A DNA stretch of 64,000 nucleotides, taken from positions 744,001-808,000 of the forward strand of contig OY969771.1 of the NCBI GenBank assembly GCA_963702925.1. Direction: 5' to 3'. The translations under genes were made by a program, and so were the position numbers. Below the pieces are notes generated by a model. That model made no database searches. It was not told the DNA's origin and saw only the letters and a list, made by a program, of their open reading frames with translations. This document shows, in pieces, positions 41,945 to 50,250 of the stretch (positions are counted from its first letter, which is position 1; every line of letters begins with the position of its first letter). Source of the DNA: CAIKMD01 sp963702925. Lineage in GTDB: Bacteria > Pseudomonadota > Alphaproteobacteria > ATCC43930 > CGMCC-115725.

Positions 41945-42074
41945 GGTTCGAGCCGTCTGCTCCGCGGTCACAACTCCATCTTCGCGTTGATTGATTTGAA
42001 TTCGATTAAGCGAAGGCGCGCGGCGCAGTAACAAAACTGTCATGAACGGGCGCGCGACGTCGTCGTCACAAGAG
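41945..42074. other. Intergenic region before the structured leader
   Basis: This stretch has no gene beyond possible N-terminal extensions of the small minus-strand gene. It probably carries the plus-strand promoter for the leader at 42075, for example around the AT-rich 41988-42010. Confidence 0.3.
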
Positions 42075-42170
42075 TGCCACCCGGCGATGATAAGGTGCGC
42101 CGTTCAGTGGCAAGTGTGCCATTCCCCGAGTGACTGCAAGCCTCGATCTTTCGGGGCTTGCTCTTTTCTT
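42075..42170 (+). ncRNA. Structured leader or small RNA with competing hairpins and an intrinsic terminator
   Basis: Four stems can be drawn. Stem A pairs TGCCAC (42075-42080) with GTGGCA (42107-42112), and inside it CGGCG pairs with CGCCG (42098-42102). Stem B pairs TGGCA (42108-42112) with TGCCA (42117-42121) and competes with A. Stem C pairs CCCCGA (42124-42129) with TCGGGG (42151-42156). Stem D, the terminator, is an 11-base stem (42136-42146 with 42151-42161, one G-T pair) with a TCTT loop and a following TCTTTTCTT. C and D exclude each other. This is the layout of an attenuator or of a short RNA that ends at about 42170. Confidence 0.5.
42136..42170 (+). terminator. Intrinsic terminator upstream of the two-partner-secretion operon
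   Basis: An 11-base stem with a TCTT loop starts GCAAGCC and ends GGCTTGC, followed directly by TCTTTTCTT. It is the best Rho-independent terminator in the window. The nearest plus-strand gene end, LysR at 41707, is 430 bases away, so it more likely ends a leader or small RNA. Confidence 0.7.
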
Positions 42171-42276
42171 GTCTTGCGCGGGCGATGCGTCTTTTGACCG
42201 AGCCCCGCCGCGGATACCAAATTTTGATCTTTTCCGCGCAAGCTCCGATCGCTATTTGTCGTGGAGGAAAGGCGGC

Positions 42277-42669
42277 ATGAAAGCGCCCGGCTCGATGGAT
42301 ATGGCGACGTACATCGGTTTCTGGGGATTGATCGGTCTGGCCATCCTGACGACGGCAGTGCCGGCGGCGGCGGACGACTTGTCGTCATCCCCCTCATCTG
42401 CGACGGAAACCCAGACCTGCGTCGATGTGCGCATCGGCGAGGACCGCACCGCCTATCTCAACTGCATCAACGCGCAACTCAACCGCGATGTCGCGCGGCA
42501 ACAGCAAGTGCCCCAGCCGGCGGCGCCCATCGATACGCATTCCGCGACCAACACGATCGGCATCGTCGACGAGACCGCAGCGCGCCAGAAAATGGGCGAT
42601 GCGTTCGGCCGCTCGGCGCAGCCGCAGCGCCCCGAACGAGTTTACGTAAGCCCTTTGCTGTCGCACTAA
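42277..42669 (+). CDS. Small secreted protein ahead of the TpsB gene
   Basis: ATG 42277 has a GGAGGAAAGG site. The 130-residue product has an N-terminal hydrophobic signal (ATYIGFWGLIGLAILTTAVPAAA, in part) cleaved near A-A-D, then a mature part with two Cys in QTCVDVRIG and YLNCINAQL, perhaps a disulphide, and a low-complexity C-terminus. No domain is recognised. It is 184 bases before tpsB on the same strand and downstream of the structured leader, so it probably belongs to the secretion locus. Its function is unknown. Confidence 0.7.
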   Translation: MKAPGSMDMATYIGFWGLIGLAILTTAVPAAADDLSSSPSSATETQTCVDVRIGEDRTAYLNCINAQLNRDVARQQQVPQPAAPIDTHSATNTIGIVDETAARQKMGDAFGRSAQPQRPERVYVSPLLSH

Positions 42670-42752
42670 GCGGCCATCCTTCCGGCGCCAAAGAAACATC
42701 GGCGCGCGTGGCGGTTTCACACCGCAAAGTCGGCTCTTTTCCTGACATATAA

Positions 42753-42768
42753 CTGCAACAGCTTGCAG
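42753..42768. promoter_or_regulatory. Inverted repeat CTGCAA-CAGC-TTGCAG before tpsB
   Basis: A perfect six-base inverted repeat lies about 85 bases before the TpsB start, next to CATATAACT, which could be a -10 region. It suggests a second promoter and operator for the secretion operon. Confidence 0.35.
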
Positions 42769-42853
42769 GTAGAAAGATTTCATCTGCCGCGATGAAGCTC
42801 GTCGGCGTTCCACCGGAACGGCGGTTCGACTGATCGGCACCGGAGGGGAGTTG

Positions 42854-44491
42854 GTGCGCGCGAGAACTTTTATACCGAACCCTTATCGAGGGCTCGTGGT
42901 TCTAGCGTATTGCCTCACCTCGTTGAGTGCCATGGCACAGTCCAACGACCGTGACGCGAACGCTGCGCCCGACGCGGCTCCGAAAGCCGGCACCCAAAAT
43001 AATACCGAGAAGAGGTTCGATATTCTTGAATATGTTGTCGACGGCAATTCGGTTCTCAGCGTTCCCGACATTGAAGAAGCCGTCTATCCCTTTCTGGGCG
43101 AAAGCCGCAACGCCGCCGATGTCGACCAGGCGCGCGACGCGCTAGAGCAGGTCTACCAGTCGCGCGGCTTCCAAACCGTGCAGGTCGAAATCCCGCAGCA
43201 AAGCATCGACAGCGGCATCATCCACCTGCAAGTCGTTGAAAATCCCGTCGGTCGATTACGCGTGGTCAATTCCAAATATCATTCCTTGAGCGAGATCAAA
43301 GCGACCGCGCCGTCGGTGGCCGAGGGCACCGTTCTCAACATGCCCCAGGTTCAGAACGACATCGTGGCGCTCAATCAGAACCCCGATCTGCGCGTCACGC
43401 CGCGCCTCGTTGCGGGGCGCGCGCCGGGAACCGTGGATGTCGAGCTGCAGGTCGAGGACCATTTGCCGCTCCATGCGAGCGTCGAACTCAACAATCAATA
43501 CAATCAGAACACCAGGCCGCTGCGGACCGTCGCCTCGGTCAGCTACGACAATCTTTGGCAGCTCGGCCACAGCATCAATCTTTCCTATCAGATAGCACCG
43601 CAAGATCCGGACAACGCGAAGGTTCTGTCGGGCAGCTATCTCTTCCGCTTGCCCGAAAGCGCCGTCAGCTTTCTCCTTTACGGCGTGCATTCGGACAGCA
43701 ATGTCGCGGCGATCGCCGGAACCGATGTCGTCGGCAAAGGCAATATTTTCGGCGCGCGCGCGATCGTCAACCTGCCGGGCGACGCCACGTTCTTCCAGTC
43801 GATCACCGCCGGGATCGATCGCAAGTCCCTCAGCCAGAACGTGGTCACCGGCGGCATCCCATCCAATGCGCCGGTTCTCTATTACCCGATGACCCTCGCC
43901 TATGCCGCGACCTTGCAGCAAGGCGATGCCACGACCCAGGCCGACGCGTCGCTCAATGTCGCGCTGCCGATGGGCAGCGCCAGCAACAAATTCGACGCGC
44001 AACGCTTCAACAGTCTGCGGCAATACGTCTATCTGAAGGCCGATCTCAGCCGCAGCCAGCCCTTGCCCTGGGGCTTTGTCGCTTACGGCAAAATCGATGG
44101 CCAGATCACGCCCGACCCGCTGCTCAGCAGCGAGCAAATGAGCGCGGGCGGCGCCAACACGGTCCGCGGCTACCTCGAGGCCGAAAGTCTCGGCGATTAC
44201 GGCGCGCATAGCACGGTCGAGCTGCGCACCCCGTCGGTCGGCAATTGGATTTCGCCGCGCATCAATGACTGGCATTTTCTGGCTTTTGTCGATGGCGCCG
44301 CGCTGTGGCTGCGCGAGCCGCTGGCGGAGCAGAAAGCGTCTTTCGTGATGAGCAGCGTCGGGATCGGCACGCGGTTGAAAGCGATGGATGTACTCAACGC
44401 CGCCGCCGACTTTGCCGTTCCACTCTTGGACAGCGCCGCGACGCGGGCGGGCGATTACCGAGTTCATTTCCGGTTGTGGTCGGAGTTTTGA
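42854..44491 (+). CDS. Two-partner-secretion outer-membrane transporter (FhaC/ShlB/HecB family)
   Basis: GTG 42854 lies seven bases after GGAGG; TTG 42851 is in frame just before it. The 545-residue protein has a signal peptide ending near AMA-Q, a POTRA_2 domain at about 55-130 (VVDGNSVLSVPDIEEAVYPFLGES, in part), a second POTRA-like region to about 205 and a 16-strand barrel domain of the ShlB type from about 210. The L6-loop motif VRGYLE is at about residue 435. TpsB proteins are Omp85-superfamily pores that pass one unfolded exoprotein outward. The convergent giant TpsA is the obvious client. It is followed by the energising genes with two bases between. Confidence 0.93.
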   Translation: MRARTFIPNPYRGLVVLAYCLTSLSAMAQSNDRDANAAPDAAPKAGTQNNTEKRFDILEYVVDGNSVLSVPDIEEAVYPFLGESRNAADVDQARDALEQVYQSRGFQTVQVEIPQQSIDSGIIHLQVVENPVGRLRVVNSKYHSLSEIKATAPSVAEGTVLNMPQVQNDIVALNQNPDLRVTPRLVAGRAPGTVDVELQVEDHLPLHASVELNNQYNQNTRPLRTVASVSYDNLWQLGHSINLSYQIAPQDPDNAKVLSGSYLFRLPESAVSFLLYGVHSDSNVAAIAGTDVVGKGNIFGARAIVNLPGDATFFQSITAGIDRKSLSQNVVTGGIPSNAPVLYYPMTLAYAATLQQGDATTQADASLNVALPMGSASNKFDAQRFNSLRQYVYLKADLSRSQPLPWGFVAYGKIDGQITPDPLLSSEQMSAGGANTVRGYLEAESLGDYGAHSTVELRTPSVGNWISPRINDWHFLAFVDGAALWLREPLAEQKASFVMSSVGIGTRLKAMDVLNAAADFAVPLLDSAATRAGDYRVHFRLWSEF

Positions 44492-44493
44492 CG

Positions 44494-46344
44494 ATGAGGG
44501 CCGGGACGTTGGAGCGCCGGGCGCGGTTTTTTGGGGGATGGATGTCTAAGCCGGGACTGGGCTTGCTGCTGCTCGGACTGTTGTTGTTTCCTCACGCGGC
44601 CAAGGCGTGGTGGAACGACGACTGGACCTATCGCAAGCAGATCACGATCGATGCCGGCGCAAAAGGCGCGGGCCTCGTCGAGGATGCCGGGCGCATGCCG
44701 CTGCTGCTGCGGCTGCATGACGGGAATTTCGATTTCACCAACGCCAAGGACGATGGCAGCGATCTGCGTTTCATCGCCGATGACGACAAGACGCCGCTGA
44801 AATTTCATATCGAAAGCTACGACGGCACGCTCGGCATCGCGCTGGTTTGGGTCGATGTTCCGACCATCCGTGCCAGCGCCCCGACCAAAATCTGGCTCTA
44901 TTTCGGGAACCAGAGCGCGCCCGATGCGCAGGACCCGCACGGGACCTATGATGGCGACACCGCCCTCATCTATCACTTCGCCGACCGCAACGCGCCGCCG
45001 CGCGACCAGACCGCCTATGCCAACAACGCGCTGACCTCGGCCCAGACGGTTTCCGCCTCGCAAATCGGCAGCGGCGTCCGCTTCGATGGCAAGAGTGCGG
45101 TCGTCCTGCCGGGCTCGCCGTCGTTGGCGATTCCCGGCGGCGGCTTCACCTGGGCGGCCTGGGTGAAACCGGACGCGGCGCAGGACGCGGCCATGCTCTT
45201 TGCCAAGCATGACGGCGGCGCGAATTTCTTCATCGGACTTGATCAGGACGTGCCCTATGTCAGCGTCAGCGACGGCACGACGACGCAGCGCTCGAGCCCG
45301 ATCGATCCGATCGGCGCCGGCACTTGGCATTACGTCGCGGTGACGGCCTCCGATCACATCACCATCTATGTCGATGGCCAGCCGAAGACGAGCTTGGCCG
45401 CGACTTTGCCGGCGCTCGGCGGGACGGCGAGCGTGGGTGCCGATGCGGACATGACCGGGACCGTCACCGGCAACGGATTCGTCGGCGAGCTCGACGAGCT
45501 CGAGATCTCGAAGATCGCGCGCAGCGCCGGCTTCATCGCCGGCACTTTCGCAAGCGAGGGCCAGGACGAGAAGCTGACCGCCTATGGCACCGACGAACAG
45601 CACGCCAGCTGGTTCAGCGGCGGCTATATGGGGGTCATCCTCAAATCGGTGACGCTCGACGGCTGGGTGGTCATCGGCATGTTGGCGCTGATGGCGGTGA
45701 TCAGCTGGGTCGTCATGGTCACCAAGACGCTTTATGTCCGGCGCGTCGCGCGCGGCAACAAAAGCTTTCTCGACGCTTTCGCCAAGGCCGGGGTCGATTT
45801 CGGCCGCTTCGACGGCTCGGTCGCCGCAAAAGAACGACAAGCCGTGCACGTATCGCCTCTCTACCGTATTTACCGCGCCGCCGCCGCCGAATTGGGCCGA
45901 CGTTTCGAAGGCATGCATGAGGGATCCGAGACGCGGCGGCTTTCGCCGCAGGCGATCGCCACCATCCGCGCCAATCTCGACGGCGTGACGGCGCGCGAAG
46001 GGCAGCGTCTCAACGCCTCGATGGTGCTCCTGACCATCGCGATCTCGGGCGGCCCGTTCCTCGGCCTCCTCGGCACGGTGGTCGGCGTCATGATCACCTT
46101 CGCCGCGATCGCCGCCTCGGGCGACGTCAACATCAACGCGATCGCGCCTGGCATGGCGGCCGCGCTGGTCGCCACGGTCGCCGGTCTCTCGGTCGCGATC
46201 CCGGCGCTCTTCGGTTACAACTACCTCATCAGCCAAATCAAAGACGCGACCACGGACATGCACGTCTTCGTCGACGAATTCGCGACGCGGCTGGCCGAGG
46301 CTTATCACGCGCGTCCCGAACCCCAAAACCTCGCGGCGGAGTAA
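44494..46344 (+). CDS. DUF2341-LamG-like domains fused to a MotA/TolQ/ExbB proton channel
   Basis: ATG 44494 follows a GGAG site by eight bases. The 616-residue protein has a signal-like helix (20-38), then AWWNDDWTYRKQITID that opens a DUF2341-type region (to about 145) and a concanavalin/LamG-like beta-sandwich (about 155-340, with VRFDGKSAVVLPGS, FTWAAWVKPD, GTWHYVAVT and ITIYVDGQPK). A first membrane helix follows at 390-412. The ExbB domain (about 450-585) contains LLGTVVGVMITF and APGMAAALVATVAGLSVAIPA. So the channel carries a large periplasmic ligand-binding head. ExbB-type channels use the proton gradient to drive TonB. This fusion lies between tpsB and exbD. Confidence 0.88.
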   Translation: MRAGTLERRARFFGGWMSKPGLGLLLLGLLLFPHAAKAWWNDDWTYRKQITIDAGAKGAGLVEDAGRMPLLLRLHDGNFDFTNAKDDGSDLRFIADDDKTPLKFHIESYDGTLGIALVWVDVPTIRASAPTKIWLYFGNQSAPDAQDPHGTYDGDTALIYHFADRNAPPRDQTAYANNALTSAQTVSASQIGSGVRFDGKSAVVLPGSPSLAIPGGGFTWAAWVKPDAAQDAAMLFAKHDGGANFFIGLDQDVPYVSVSDGTTTQRSSPIDPIGAGTWHYVAVTASDHITIYVDGQPKTSLAATLPALGGTASVGADADMTGTVTGNGFVGELDELEISKIARSAGFIAGTFASEGQDEKLTAYGTDEQHASWFSGGYMGVILKSVTLDGWVVIGMLALMAVISWVVMVTKTLYVRRVARGNKSFLDAFAKAGVDFGRFDGSVAAKERQAVHVSPLYRIYRAAAAELGRRFEGMHEGSETRRLSPQAIATIRANLDGVTAREGQRLNASMVLLTIAISGGPFLGLLGTVVGVMITFAAIAASGDVNINAIAPGMAAALVATVAGLSVAIPALFGYNYLISQIKDATTDMHVFVDEFATRLAEAYHARPEPQNLAAE

Positions 46345-46349
46345 CGGCG

Positions 46350-46754
46350 ATGCAGGTGCAAAGCGAAAGCAAGCCCTATGACGACATCAATATCACGCCG
46401 ATGCTCGATCTCGCCTATGTGCTGCTGGTCATCTTCATCATCATGACGACGGCATCGGTGCAAGGGATTCGCGTCAACCTGCCCAAAGCCAGCGACACGC
46501 CCAGCCTCGCCAAGCCCAAGACCAAGGCGATCTCGATCACCAATGACGGCCATATCTTTCTCGACACTTATCCGGTGACGCTCGACGAGCTCGAAACCCG
46601 ACTGCGCCAACAGCAGGCGATCGATCCGACAACGCCTTACGTCGTCAAAGGCGACGCCGAGGTCCAGTACAAATCCGTGATCGACGTCCTCGCCTTGATG
46701 GGCAAGCTGCAAATCAGCCAGCTCGGCCTCGTCACCCAGCGTCTCGTGAAATAA
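46350..46754 (+). CDS. exbD: ExbD/TolR-family proton-channel partner
   Basis: The 134-residue protein has a short cytosolic N-terminus, INITPMLDLAYVLLVIFIIMT with the proton-carrying Asp20 in its single membrane helix, and a periplasmic domain with the usual LPKA, ISITNDGHIFLD and YVVKGDAEVQYKSVIDVLALM (part). A GGAG site lies before the ATG, five bases after the ExbB-fusion stop. With the preceding ExbB-like channel it should form the stator that energises the TonB protein encoded next. Confidence 0.95.
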   Translation: MQVQSESKPYDDINITPMLDLAYVLLVIFIIMTTASVQGIRVNLPKASDTPSLAKPKTKAISITNDGHIFLDTYPVTLDELETRLRQQQAIDPTTPYVVKGDAEVQYKSVIDVLALMGKLQISQLGLVTQRLVK

Positions 46755-46822
46755 ATCTGGAGCCGCAAGACGAACCGAAGACGGGCTGGCGGCGCCGCAG
46801 CGGGCTTTTTGCCGTCCTGGCC

Positions 46823-47437
46823 GTGCTGCTGCTTGGCGCCGGTTACGGCGTCTACCATTTCGTCAGCGGCGAATCCGGACCGAAGAAGCATGTGATGGAA
46901 GTCGTCACGCTGAAGCTGGTCGAACCGCCGCCGCCTCCACCGCCCCCGCCGCCGCCGGTGCAAAAGCCGCCGGAGCCGCAGAAGATGCTGGAGCAGCCGA
47001 AAGACGAAAAGCCGCTCGACAAGCCGAAAGAGGCCGACAAGCCGCCGGAGCCCTTGGCGCTCGACGCGAAGGGCGGGCCGGGCAGCAATTCTTTCGGCTT
47101 GGGCGGCAGGCCGGGCGGCGATTCGTTGATCGGCGGCAATGGCGGCGGCGGCGGCAGCCGCTTCGGCTGGTATGCCAGCATCATTCAGAAGCAAATCCAG
47201 GACGCGCTGCAAAAGGACGACAAGCTGCGCAACGGCCGCTACCGCGTGAGCCTGGCGGTGTGGCTCTCGGCGAGCGGCAAGCCGGACCGGGTCAAGCTCA
47301 TCAGCACGACCGGCAATCGCGACATCGACGATCACATTCAACAGGCGCTCGCGGAAATGCCGGCCCTGCCGCAAGCGCCGCCGCACGACATGCCACAGCC
47401 GGTCAATCTGCGTATCGACGCCAAACCGCCAAGCTGA
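46823..47437 (+). CDS. tonB: TonB-like energy transducer
   Basis: GTG 46823 is the first canonical start in this frame, but it would fall inside the only membrane helix. The frame is open upstream without ATG, GTG or TTG, and translating from CTG 46757, three bases after the exbD stop, gives a normal TonB start: a short charged segment (LEPQDEPKTGWRRRSG) and a helix GLFAVLAVLLLGAGYGVYHFV (in part). From GTG the product has 204 residues: a proline run of eleven, a Lys/Glu/Pro linker, a Gly-rich patch and a TonB C-terminal domain (about 110-200, WYASIIQKQIQDALQKDD, YRVSLAVWLSASGKPDRV). It should reach an outer-membrane partner, either the barrel TpsB or the porin. Confidence 0.88.
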   Translation: MLLLGAGYGVYHFVSGESGPKKHVMEVVTLKLVEPPPPPPPPPPPVQKPPEPQKMLEQPKDEKPLDKPKEADKPPEPLALDAKGGPGSNSFGLGGRPGGDSLIGGNGGGGGSRFGWYASIIQKQIQDALQKDDKLRNGRYRVSLAVWLSASGKPDRVKLISTTGNRDIDDHIQQALAEMPALPQAPPHDMPQPVNLRIDAKPPS

Positions 47438-47509
47438 AACAAGCGAAGCGGTCGGCGTCTGAGGACAGCTCGGCACAGAACGATGCCGGGTGAGGGAAAA
47501 GTGGGAGCG

Positions 47510-49513
47510 ATGAAGAAAACGAGCATGTTCGGCCGCGGCGAAAGCCGGCGATGCCGCGAATTTCAGGGTGCGGCCGCTTTGCTGCTGTGCGCTTTCATGG
47601 CGGCGTGGCCGCTGCGTATGGCGGCGGCGCAGGATTCCGAACCGATCATTCTCCATCCGCCTGCGCCGAGAGCCTCGACGGTTGCGGCCGCGCAGGATCC
47701 CGAGCCGATTATCCTGCACCCGCCGGCACCACGGCCGGCGGCGGTCGCGACAACGGCCAATCCCGAGCGGGTCGTCCTTCACCCGCCCACGCCCCCGGCG
47801 CCGGCCGTCGCCGCACCGGCGACGATCCCGCCAACGAGCGCGCCGGCTTCGAGCGCCGTCGTCATCAACCTGATCAATCTCTTGGTACAGGAAGGCGTGC
47901 TGACCCGCGCCAAGGCTGATGCGCTTATCCATCAGGCGCAGGACGAAGCTGTCGCCGCCGCGCGCGCGGCCCCCGCGCCGAGCACGGCGGCGATCACCAA
48001 TGTCGCGGTGCCGAGCGTCGTGTCACCGAGCGCCGCGCCCTCCGCCCAGGCCGCTACGATCAGCGTGCGCGTTCCTTACATACCGCAGATCGTGAAAAAC
48101 CAGATCACCGACGAGGTGAAGCAGGAAGTCCTGCAGCAGGCGAAAGCCGAGAACTGGGCCGCGCCCAACGCCTTGCCCGAATGGACCAAGCGCTTTCATC
48201 CCTATGGCGATTTCCGGCTGCGCTATGAATGGGATCTGTTCGATCAGCGCAATGCCACCATCCCCAATTTCGCAGCGCTTGACGGCGCGACGCCGTTCGA
48301 CTTGGACAATTCCGCCGGCACGCCAGCACCGCAACTGAATACAACGGCCAACCGCCAGCGTATGCGCATACGTGCACGGCTGGGCACAACCATCGACATT
48401 GCTGATGGCTTCACCGCCGATGTCCGACTCGCCACCGGCAACACGACCAATCCGGTTTCGACCAATCAGACCCTCGGCACGACGCTCAACAAGGACAACA
48501 TCCTTCTTGATCGCTTGGCGTTGATCTATCGGCCGACCTCCTGGGCGACCATATCGGCCGGACGAATCGCCAATCCGTGGTTCTATACCGATCTGGTTTG
48601 GTCGCCGGAGCTCAACTTCGACGGTGTCGCGGTGCAGATCGCGCCGCAGCTAAAACGCGGCTTCACGCCGTTCTTCACGGCTGGCGCCTTCCCGATCGAG
48701 AATACGCCGTTCAATTTTCCGGACAATACCGCCTTTAAGGAGAATAGCCGCGACAAATGGCTGTTCGGCGCACAGGCGGGGCTGGGCTGGCAGCCGAGCC
48801 ACGACTACAACCTGAAAGTCGGCGCGGCTCTCTATTACTACACCAATATCGACGGCAAGTTTTCGAGTCCCTGCGCGCCAACCAGCTCAGCTGACGTCTG
48901 TAATACCGATGACAGCCGTCCCGATTTCCTCCAGCAGGGCAACACGCTTTTCGAAATCCGCAATACAGTTAACCTAGACCCGACGAACCCACACGAGTTC
49001 TTCTTCTACGGATTGGCGGCGAAGTTCCACGAGCTCAACCTTACGGGCCAATTCGACTATGCGAGATTCGATCCGATCCACGTCATCTTCGATGGCGACT
49101 TCGTTACCAATCTCGGCTTTAACAAGAATGCGATCATCGGAAGAGGGCCGTGGAACAATTTGGGTCCCTCGCCCGGCACCGACGCCAATGGCAACGCCCT
49201 GCCCGGACCTTGGGCCGGCGGCGCCAACGGGTTCCAAGCACGTGTGACCGTAGGCCATCCGACCATCAACGAGCGTTGGGATTGGAACGTGAGCGCCGCC
49301 TACAAATACATCGAATCCGACGCCGTGGTCGACGCCTTCACCGATTCCGACTTTCACCTCGGTGGCACCAATGCGAAAGGCTACATTCTGGGCGCCAATC
49401 TCGGCGTCGCGCATAACGTCTGGCTCACCGGCCGTTGGCTCAGCGCCAGCGAGATCAGCGGTCCGCCCTATTCGGTCGACGTGGTTCAGGTCGATCTCAA
49501 TGCGCGCTTCTGA
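47510..49513 (+). CDS. Putative porin with proline-rich N-terminal repeats
   Basis: ATG 47510 follows GGGAG and is preferred over 47483. The 667-residue protein has a signal peptide to about AAA-Q, three 21-residue repeats with the core EPIILHPPAP, an Ala/Pro linker, a conserved helix (VVINLINLLVQEGVLTRAKADALI) and then a barrel-like domain from about 215 (WTKRFHPYGDFRLRYEWDL, LDRLALIYRPTSWATISAGRI, in parts) that ends in the terminal aromatic VDLNARF typical of outer-membrane barrels. This is the putative-porin (Porin_5-like) family. It lies 72 bases after tonB and overlaps the next gene by 14. It may be the outer-membrane partner of the Ton module. Confidence 0.87.
   Translation: MKKTSMFGRGESRRCREFQGAAALLLCAFMAAWPLRMAAAQDSEPIILHPPAPRASTVAAAQDPEPIILHPPAPRPAAVATTANPERVVLHPPTPPAPAVAAPATIPPTSAPASSAVVINLINLLVQEGVLTRAKADALIHQAQDEAVAAARAAPAPSTAAITNVAVPSVVSPSAAPSAQAATISVRVPYIPQIVKNQITDEVKQEVLQQAKAENWAAPNALPEWTKRFHPYGDFRLRYEWDLFDQRNATIPNFAALDGATPFDLDNSAGTPAPQLNTTANRQRMRIRARLGTTIDIADGFTADVRLATGNTTNPVSTNQTLGTTLNKDNILLDRLALIYRPTSWATISAGRIANPWFYTDLVWSPELNFDGVAVQIAPQLKRGFTPFFTAGAFPIENTPFNFPDNTAFKENSRDKWLFGAQAGLGWQPSHDYNLKVGAALYYYTNIDGKFSSPCAPTSSADVCNTDDSRPDFLQQGNTLFEIRNTVNLDPTNPHEFFFYGLAAKFHELNLTGQFDYARFDPIHVIFDGDFVTNLGFNKNAIIGRGPWNNLGPSPGTDANGNALPGPWAGGANGFQARVTVGHPTINERWDWNVSAAYKYIESDAVVDAFTDSDFHLGGTNAKGYILGANLGVAHNVWLTGRWLSASEISGPPYSVDVVQVDLNARF
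47630..47818 (+). repeat. Three tandem 63-base repeats in the porin gene
   Basis: Three units of 63 bases (47630, 47693 and 47756) each encode 21 residues of the form (Q/A)-x-x-E-x-(I/V)-(I/V)-L-H-P-P-x-P. The first two are closely alike; the third has diverged. They form a proline-rich spacer just after the signal peptide. Confidence 0.8.
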
Positions 49514-50177
49514 ACAGCGGCGCGCGGCCGGACTTGCGGTCGTAGCGTTCGTCCTTCTGCTCGGCCTGGTGCAAGCACAGGCGCAGCAGAAGGACGATCC
49601 GGAGAGCCGGTTGCGGGCGGCGCTGCGCACGGCGACCGTGCAGCTTCGCCAGCTCGAAGACCAAAATGCGACCTTGCAGGCCAAGCAGTCGGAGAACGAG
49701 CGCGATACCCTTGCCTTGACGCAAAAGGCCGCAGCGCAGGAGGAAGAGCTCGCGAAGCTGCGCAGCGACGCCAAGGAAACGCAGACCGCTTTGCAGCAAG
49801 CGAAGGACCAGTTGCAAAGCGTCAGCGCCGCGCTGGATCAGGAACGCGCCAATTTCGGCAAGCTGCAGGCCGCCTATCAGGAAGCCGCGACCATGGCGCG
49901 CACGCGCGATGCCGATGCCACCCGGTTCGAAGCATCGCTCGTCGAAACCCGCCAGCGGGCCGATAATTGTCAGGACAAGAACGACAAGCTTTACAAGCTC
50001 GGCCTGGAGATTCTCGGCCTCTACGACAAAAAAGGCGTCTTTCAGAGCCTCGCATCGAGCGAGCCGGTGACCGGGATTAAACGCGTCGAGCTGGAAAACC
50101 TGGTCCAGGATTATCAGGACAAGCTGCTGGACAACAAAGTCCAACCGCCGGGGCCGCGAACCAGCCAACCGCAATAA
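49500..50177 (+). CDS. Periplasmic coiled-coil protein
   Basis: ATG 49500 overlaps the porin gene by 14 bases and gives a signal peptide (AGLAVVAFVLLLGLVQAQAQ, in part); the frame's upstream part to 49362 lies inside the porin gene. The 225-residue protein is rich in Gln, Glu, Lys and Ala with long heptad-like stretches (about 30-150), which predict a long coiled coil, and a C-terminal part with NDKLYKLGLEILGLYDKKG. No enzyme motif is seen. It may act as a periplasmic spacer or scaffold between the TonB module and the outer-membrane proteins, like other operon-coupled coiled-coil proteins. Confidence 0.75.
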   Translation: MRASEQRRAAGLAVVAFVLLLGLVQAQAQQKDDPESRLRAALRTATVQLRQLEDQNATLQAKQSENERDTLALTQKAAAQEEELAKLRSDAKETQTALQQAKDQLQSVSAALDQERANFGKLQAAYQEAATMARTRDADATRFEASLVETRQRADNCQDKNDKLYKLGLEILGLYDKKGVFQSLASSEPVTGIKRVELENLVQDYQDKLLDNKVQPPGPRTSQPQ

Positions 50178-50250
50178 GCGCGTCCGTGGTCCGCAGCCTC
50201 AATCGCCCGCCAGCATCGCGTTATGCCGAACTAAAATCGGAGAACCACCC

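Noticed and set aside
46740..46760. Programmed -1 frameshift that would fuse ExbD to TonB
   Set aside because: The TonB frame is -1 to ExbD, but there is no X-XXY-YYZ slippery heptamer at the exbD stop and re-pairing of the tRNAs would be poor. A coupled non-AUG start is simpler.
47630..47818. CRISPR-like array
   Set aside because: The three 63-base units are in-frame protein repeats without spacers.
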